Of a stretch of 7,982 bases of DNA, positions 5,624 to 7,982 are shown one piece after another. Within the stretch, counting starts at the first letter, position 1, and each line of letters starts with the position of its first letter. Both the position numbers and the translations under genes were made by a program. Under the pieces are notes generated by a model. It ran no database searches and had not been told where the DNA came from. It saw nothing but the letters and a program-made list of their open reading frames with translations. Source of the DNA: an uncultured Collinsella sp. (GTDB lineage Bacteria > Actinomycetota > Coriobacteriia > Coriobacteriales > Coriobacteriaceae); the NCBI GenBank assembly GCA_900547025.1, contig UREZ01000082.1:1-7982 (forward strand), read 5' to 3'.

Positions 5624-6967
5624 ATGAGCGAACCCCTGCGCACCGTGAACGTCGGTCTGATCGGTCTGGGAACCGTCGGCGGCGGCGTGGCCCGTCTGAT
5701 CAAGAGCCACCACGATGAGTACCTGGCAGCCTACGGCATCGACCTTAAGCTGACCCGCGCCTGCGCGCTTGCTTGGGAGCAGGCCGAGGCGGCAGGCATT
5801 GAGCGCGAGGCCTTTACGAGTGACTGGCACGACGTCGTCAGCGACCCCGCCGTCGACATCGTCGTCGAGCTGATCGGCGGTGAGCATCCCGCAACCGAGA
5901 TCTTCACCACTGCCTTTGAGCACGGCAAGCACGTCGTCTCTGCCAACAAGGCCCTACTGGGCCGTCACGTCGAGACGCTTGCCGAGAAGGCACGCGCGTG
6001 CGGCGTGCAGATTAAGTGCGAGGCCAGCTGCGGCGGCGGCATCCCCATCGTGAGCACGCTTGAGCACGACCTGGTGGGCAACAAGATCCTGACCATCGCC
6101 GGTATTCTCAACGGTACCACCAACTACATCCTGTCGCGCATGGACGCCGAGGGCGCCGACTACGCCGACGTGCTCGCCGACGCGCAGGCCAAGGGCTATG
6201 CCGAGGCCGACCCGTCCGCCGACGTCGACGGCTTCGACGCCGCCAGCAAAACGGCGATCCTCGCCTCCATCGGCTTTGGCACCCGTGTGACCACCGACGA
6301 CGTATACCAGCAGGGCATCCGTACCATCGGCGCCGAGGACATCGCCCAGGCACGCGAACTCGGCTACACCATTAAGCTGCTCGGCATCGCCCGCAACACC
6401 GACGCCGGCGTCGACGTCCGCGTGCATCCCACGCTGATCCCCGCCGACCACATGCTCGCCAAGGTCAACGGCGCCATGAACGCTGTCTTCGTGGTAGGCG
6501 ACGCCGTGGGCGAGACCATGTTCTACGGTGCCGGAGCTGGCTCCTTCCCCACCGCGAGCGCCGTCGTGGGCGATATCCTGTCGCTCTCCGAGCAGATCAG
6601 CCGCGGCGTGGCTCCGCTTCCCGAGATTGAGCCCTATGGTCACAACCTCGCCTTTAAGCCCATGGACGAGCTCCAGACCAAGTACTATGTGCGCCTGAAG
6701 GTCGCCGACCGCGTGGGTGCCCTGTCCGAGACGGTCGACATCTTTGCCAGGCACAACATCTCGATCTCGCTCATCAACCAGGTCGAGGACGGCAAGTCGG
6801 GCGTCAGCGATGCCTGCTCGGTCATCTTCCTGACGCACCGCGCGCTCGAGAAGGACGTCCAGGCTGCCGCCGCCGAGCTTGCCAGCGTCGACTGCGTGGC
6901 CGAGGTCGCCAACGTCCTGCGCATCGAGGACGTCGAGGCCTGGACCGAAGGCGTCATGGCCAACTAG
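5624..6967 (+). CDS. hom: Homoserine dehydrogenase with C-terminal ACT domain
   Basis: Catalyses NAD(P)H-dependent reduction of aspartate semialdehyde to homoserine, the branch point toward threonine, isoleucine and methionine; cytoplasmic. The 447 residues fit the ACT-containing class. The Rossmann domain opens with VGLIGLGTVGGG (GxGxxG at 14-19) and contains VVSANKALL with Lys109. The catalytic domain carries the family signature GILNGTTNYIL (160-170). Asp200, Asp205 and Lys209 in DVDGFDAASK have the same spacing as the catalytic Asp214, Asp219 and Lys223 of the yeast enzyme. The ACT domain spans about 354-433 (YYVRLKVADRVGALSETV) and usually mediates threonine feedback. The start is supported by GAAGGAG 6 bases upstream. 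It stands alone: thrB and thrC are not adjacent, and a terminator follows at once. It is divergent from the liv operon. Confidence 0.96.
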   Translation: MSEPLRTVNVGLIGLGTVGGGVARLIKSHHDEYLAAYGIDLKLTRACALAWEQAEAAGIEREAFTSDWHDVVSDPAVDIVVELIGGEHPATEIFTTAFEHGKHVVSANKALLGRHVETLAEKARACGVQIKCEASCGGGIPIVSTLEHDLVGNKILTIAGILNGTTNYILSRMDAEGADYADVLADAQAKGYAEADPSADVDGFDAASKTAILASIGFGTRVTTDDVYQQGIRTIGAEDIAQARELGYTIKLLGIARNTDAGVDVRVHPTLIPADHMLAKVNGAMNAVFVVGDAVGETMFYGAGAGSFPTASAVVGDILSLSEQISRGVAPLPEIEPYGHNLAFKPMDELQTKYYVRLKVADRVGALSETVDIFARHNISISLINQVEDGKSGVSDACSVIFLTHRALEKDVQAAAAELASVDCVAEVANVLRIEDVEAWTEGVMAN

Positions 6968-6998
6968 CCCAACACCCGCTTAACAATACGCACCTCGG

Positions 6999-7034
6999 GG
7001 GCTCCCGTCCTATGTGGGACGGGAGCCCTTTTCT
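6999..7034 (+). terminator. Intrinsic terminator of hom
   Basis: A perfect 12-bp GC-rich stem (GGGCTCCCGTCC / GGACGGGAGCCC) with a 6-base loop is followed by TTTTCT. It begins 32 bases after the hom stop codon, a classic Rho-independent terminator on the plus strand. It implies that hom is transcribed alone and that the downstream reductase needs its own promoter. Confidence 0.93.
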
Positions 7035-7183
7035 ATCCGGCTTCCAAGCACAGCGGCAAAGCGGCATTTGCACGAGCCGTTCATCGGCAGCGCGGGTTAC
7101 CGTTCACCGATATGCGAACGCAGCCGATTCCGGCTCCCGTTACGCTGTGCTGCGTATGTCCGCCCAAAACGAGAGGAAAGCCC

Positions 7184-7933
7184 ATGCTGCTCGAGGGTAA
7201 GAAAGCAATCATCACCGGAGGCACACGCGGAATCGGCTATGCGATCGCCTGCCGCTTTATCGAGGAAGGCGCCGCCGTCACCGTCTTTGGCTCGCGCCAG
7301 GAGACTGCCGACGCGGCCGTTGAGAAGCTGACAGCCGCCTATCCCGACGCCAAGGTCTGGGGTCGTTCCTGCGATCTCACCTCGCTCGAAGCCGTAACCG
7401 AGGCGTTTACCCAGGCTGCCACCGATATGGGCGGCTTGGATGCAGTCGTCAACAATGCCGGCATCTCCCAGCGCTCGCCCCTTTTGGATTATACGGCCGA
7501 GGAGTTCGCAAAGGTCATGGATCTCAATGTCGTCGCCGTCTTTAACGGTCACCAGGCGGCCGCCAAGATCATGACCGAGGCCGGCCACGGCGGCACCATC
7601 ACTACCACGAGCTCGATGGTCGCCAAGTACGGCCAGCCCTCCGGCGTCGGTTACCCCACGTCCAAGTTTGCCGTCAACGGCATGGTCCAGTCGCTCTCGC
7701 GCGAGCTCGCCCCCATGGGCATCCGCGTCAACGCCGTTGCCCCTGGCGTAACTAAGACCGACATGGTCGCCAACCTACCCGAAGAGGTCATCAAGCCCAT
7801 CGTCGCCACTATTCCGCTCGGCCGCATGGGCGAGCCCGAGGATGTCGCCAACGCCTTCGTTTTCCTAGCGAGCGACATGGCCTCCTATGTCACGGGCGCC
7901 GTGCTCCCCGTCGACGGAGCCGCCCGCTCCTAA
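7184..7933 (+). CDS. SDR-family oxidoreductase, FabG-like
   Basis: A classical short-chain dehydrogenase/reductase of 249 residues, the usual length. The cofactor motif TGGTRGIG (11-18) and Asp64 (CDLT) are present, as is NNAG (90-93). The catalytic tetrad is complete: Asn115, Ser144, Tyr157 and Lys161 (YPTSK). The C-terminal stretch VNAVAPGVTKTDM (182-194) and the final SYVTGAVLPVDGA follow the FabG pattern. Arg38 at the end of the second strand (VFGSR) suggests NADP(H), an inference. The start is chosen at 7184 because GAGAGGA lies about 6 bases upstream; a longer in-frame start at 7112 would add 24 residues unlike any SDR N-terminus. Many FabG-like proteins act on sugars, polyols, steroids or bile acids rather than acyl-ACP, and no fatty-acid genes are adjacent, so the substrate is open. 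No convincing promoter was found in the 150 bases after the hom terminator. The last 49 bases of the window show no further feature. Confidence 0.92.
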   Translation: MLLEGKKAIITGGTRGIGYAIACRFIEEGAAVTVFGSRQETADAAVEKLTAAYPDAKVWGRSCDLTSLEAVTEAFTQAATDMGGLDAVVNNAGISQRSPLLDYTAEEFAKVMDLNVVAVFNGHQAAAKIMTEAGHGGTITTTSSMVAKYGQPSGVGYPTSKFAVNGMVQSLSRELAPMGIRVNAVAPGVTKTDMVANLPEEVIKPIVATIPLGRMGEPEDVANAFVFLASDMASYVTGAVLPVDGAARS

Positions 7934-7982
7934 AGGTCGCAAGCCACGACTTCGAACCTCAACGAGGCCCAACGCAAAAGGC

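Noticed and set aside
5954..6838. A 294-codon minus-strand open frame opposite hom
   Set aside because: Gly/Asp/His/Val-rich shadow of hom codons without any family motif.
7112..7183. A longer start for the SDR gene
   Set aside because: The added 24 residues contain Cys/Pro-rich sequence atypical of SDR N-termini, and a good ribosome site precedes ATG 7184.

Overview
The window looks like chromosomal DNA from a high-GC bacterium, most likely a gut actinobacterium of the Coriobacteriia (Collinsella-like). That placement is an inference from overall base composition, C/G-ending codons, good Shine-Dalgarno sites and the look of the proteins; no sequence search was run.

The left 4.9 kb (minus strand) is one complete high-affinity branched-chain amino acid (or related amino acid) ABC uptake operon in the order livK-livH-livM-livG-livF. 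It encodes a lipoprotein that binds substrate outside the membrane, two permeases and two ATPases. The last four genes are packed tightly (9-bp gap, 11-bp overlap, direct abutment). livK is separated from livH by 139 bp holding two hairpins, the usual arrangement for making more binding protein than membrane components. A GC-rich hairpin follows livF.

Upstream of livK lie an AT-rich leader with several small repeats and then a relic of a second livK gene (about 5176-5371, minus). The relic keeps a ribosome binding site, a start codon and the beginning of a signal peptide. These run directly into an internal block matching livK residues 238-274, and then, after a frame change, into the last 13 residues and stop. 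It is best read as an old tandem duplicate that suffered two internal deletions, and it is the most unusual thing in the window.

The right side is on the plus strand. hom (homoserine dehydrogenase with a C-terminal ACT domain) is transcribed divergently from the liv side and closes with a textbook intrinsic terminator. A FabG-like short-chain dehydrogenase/reductase of unknown substrate follows. Homoserine leads to threonine, methionine and, through threonine, isoleucine, so hom and the liv operon both touch branched-chain amino acid supply; a shared regulation is possible but not shown by the sequence.

No RNA genes, CRISPR arrays, insertion sequences or phage genes are visible. This is largely an ordinary metabolic and transport region; the interest lies in the pseudogene and the regulatory DNA around it.
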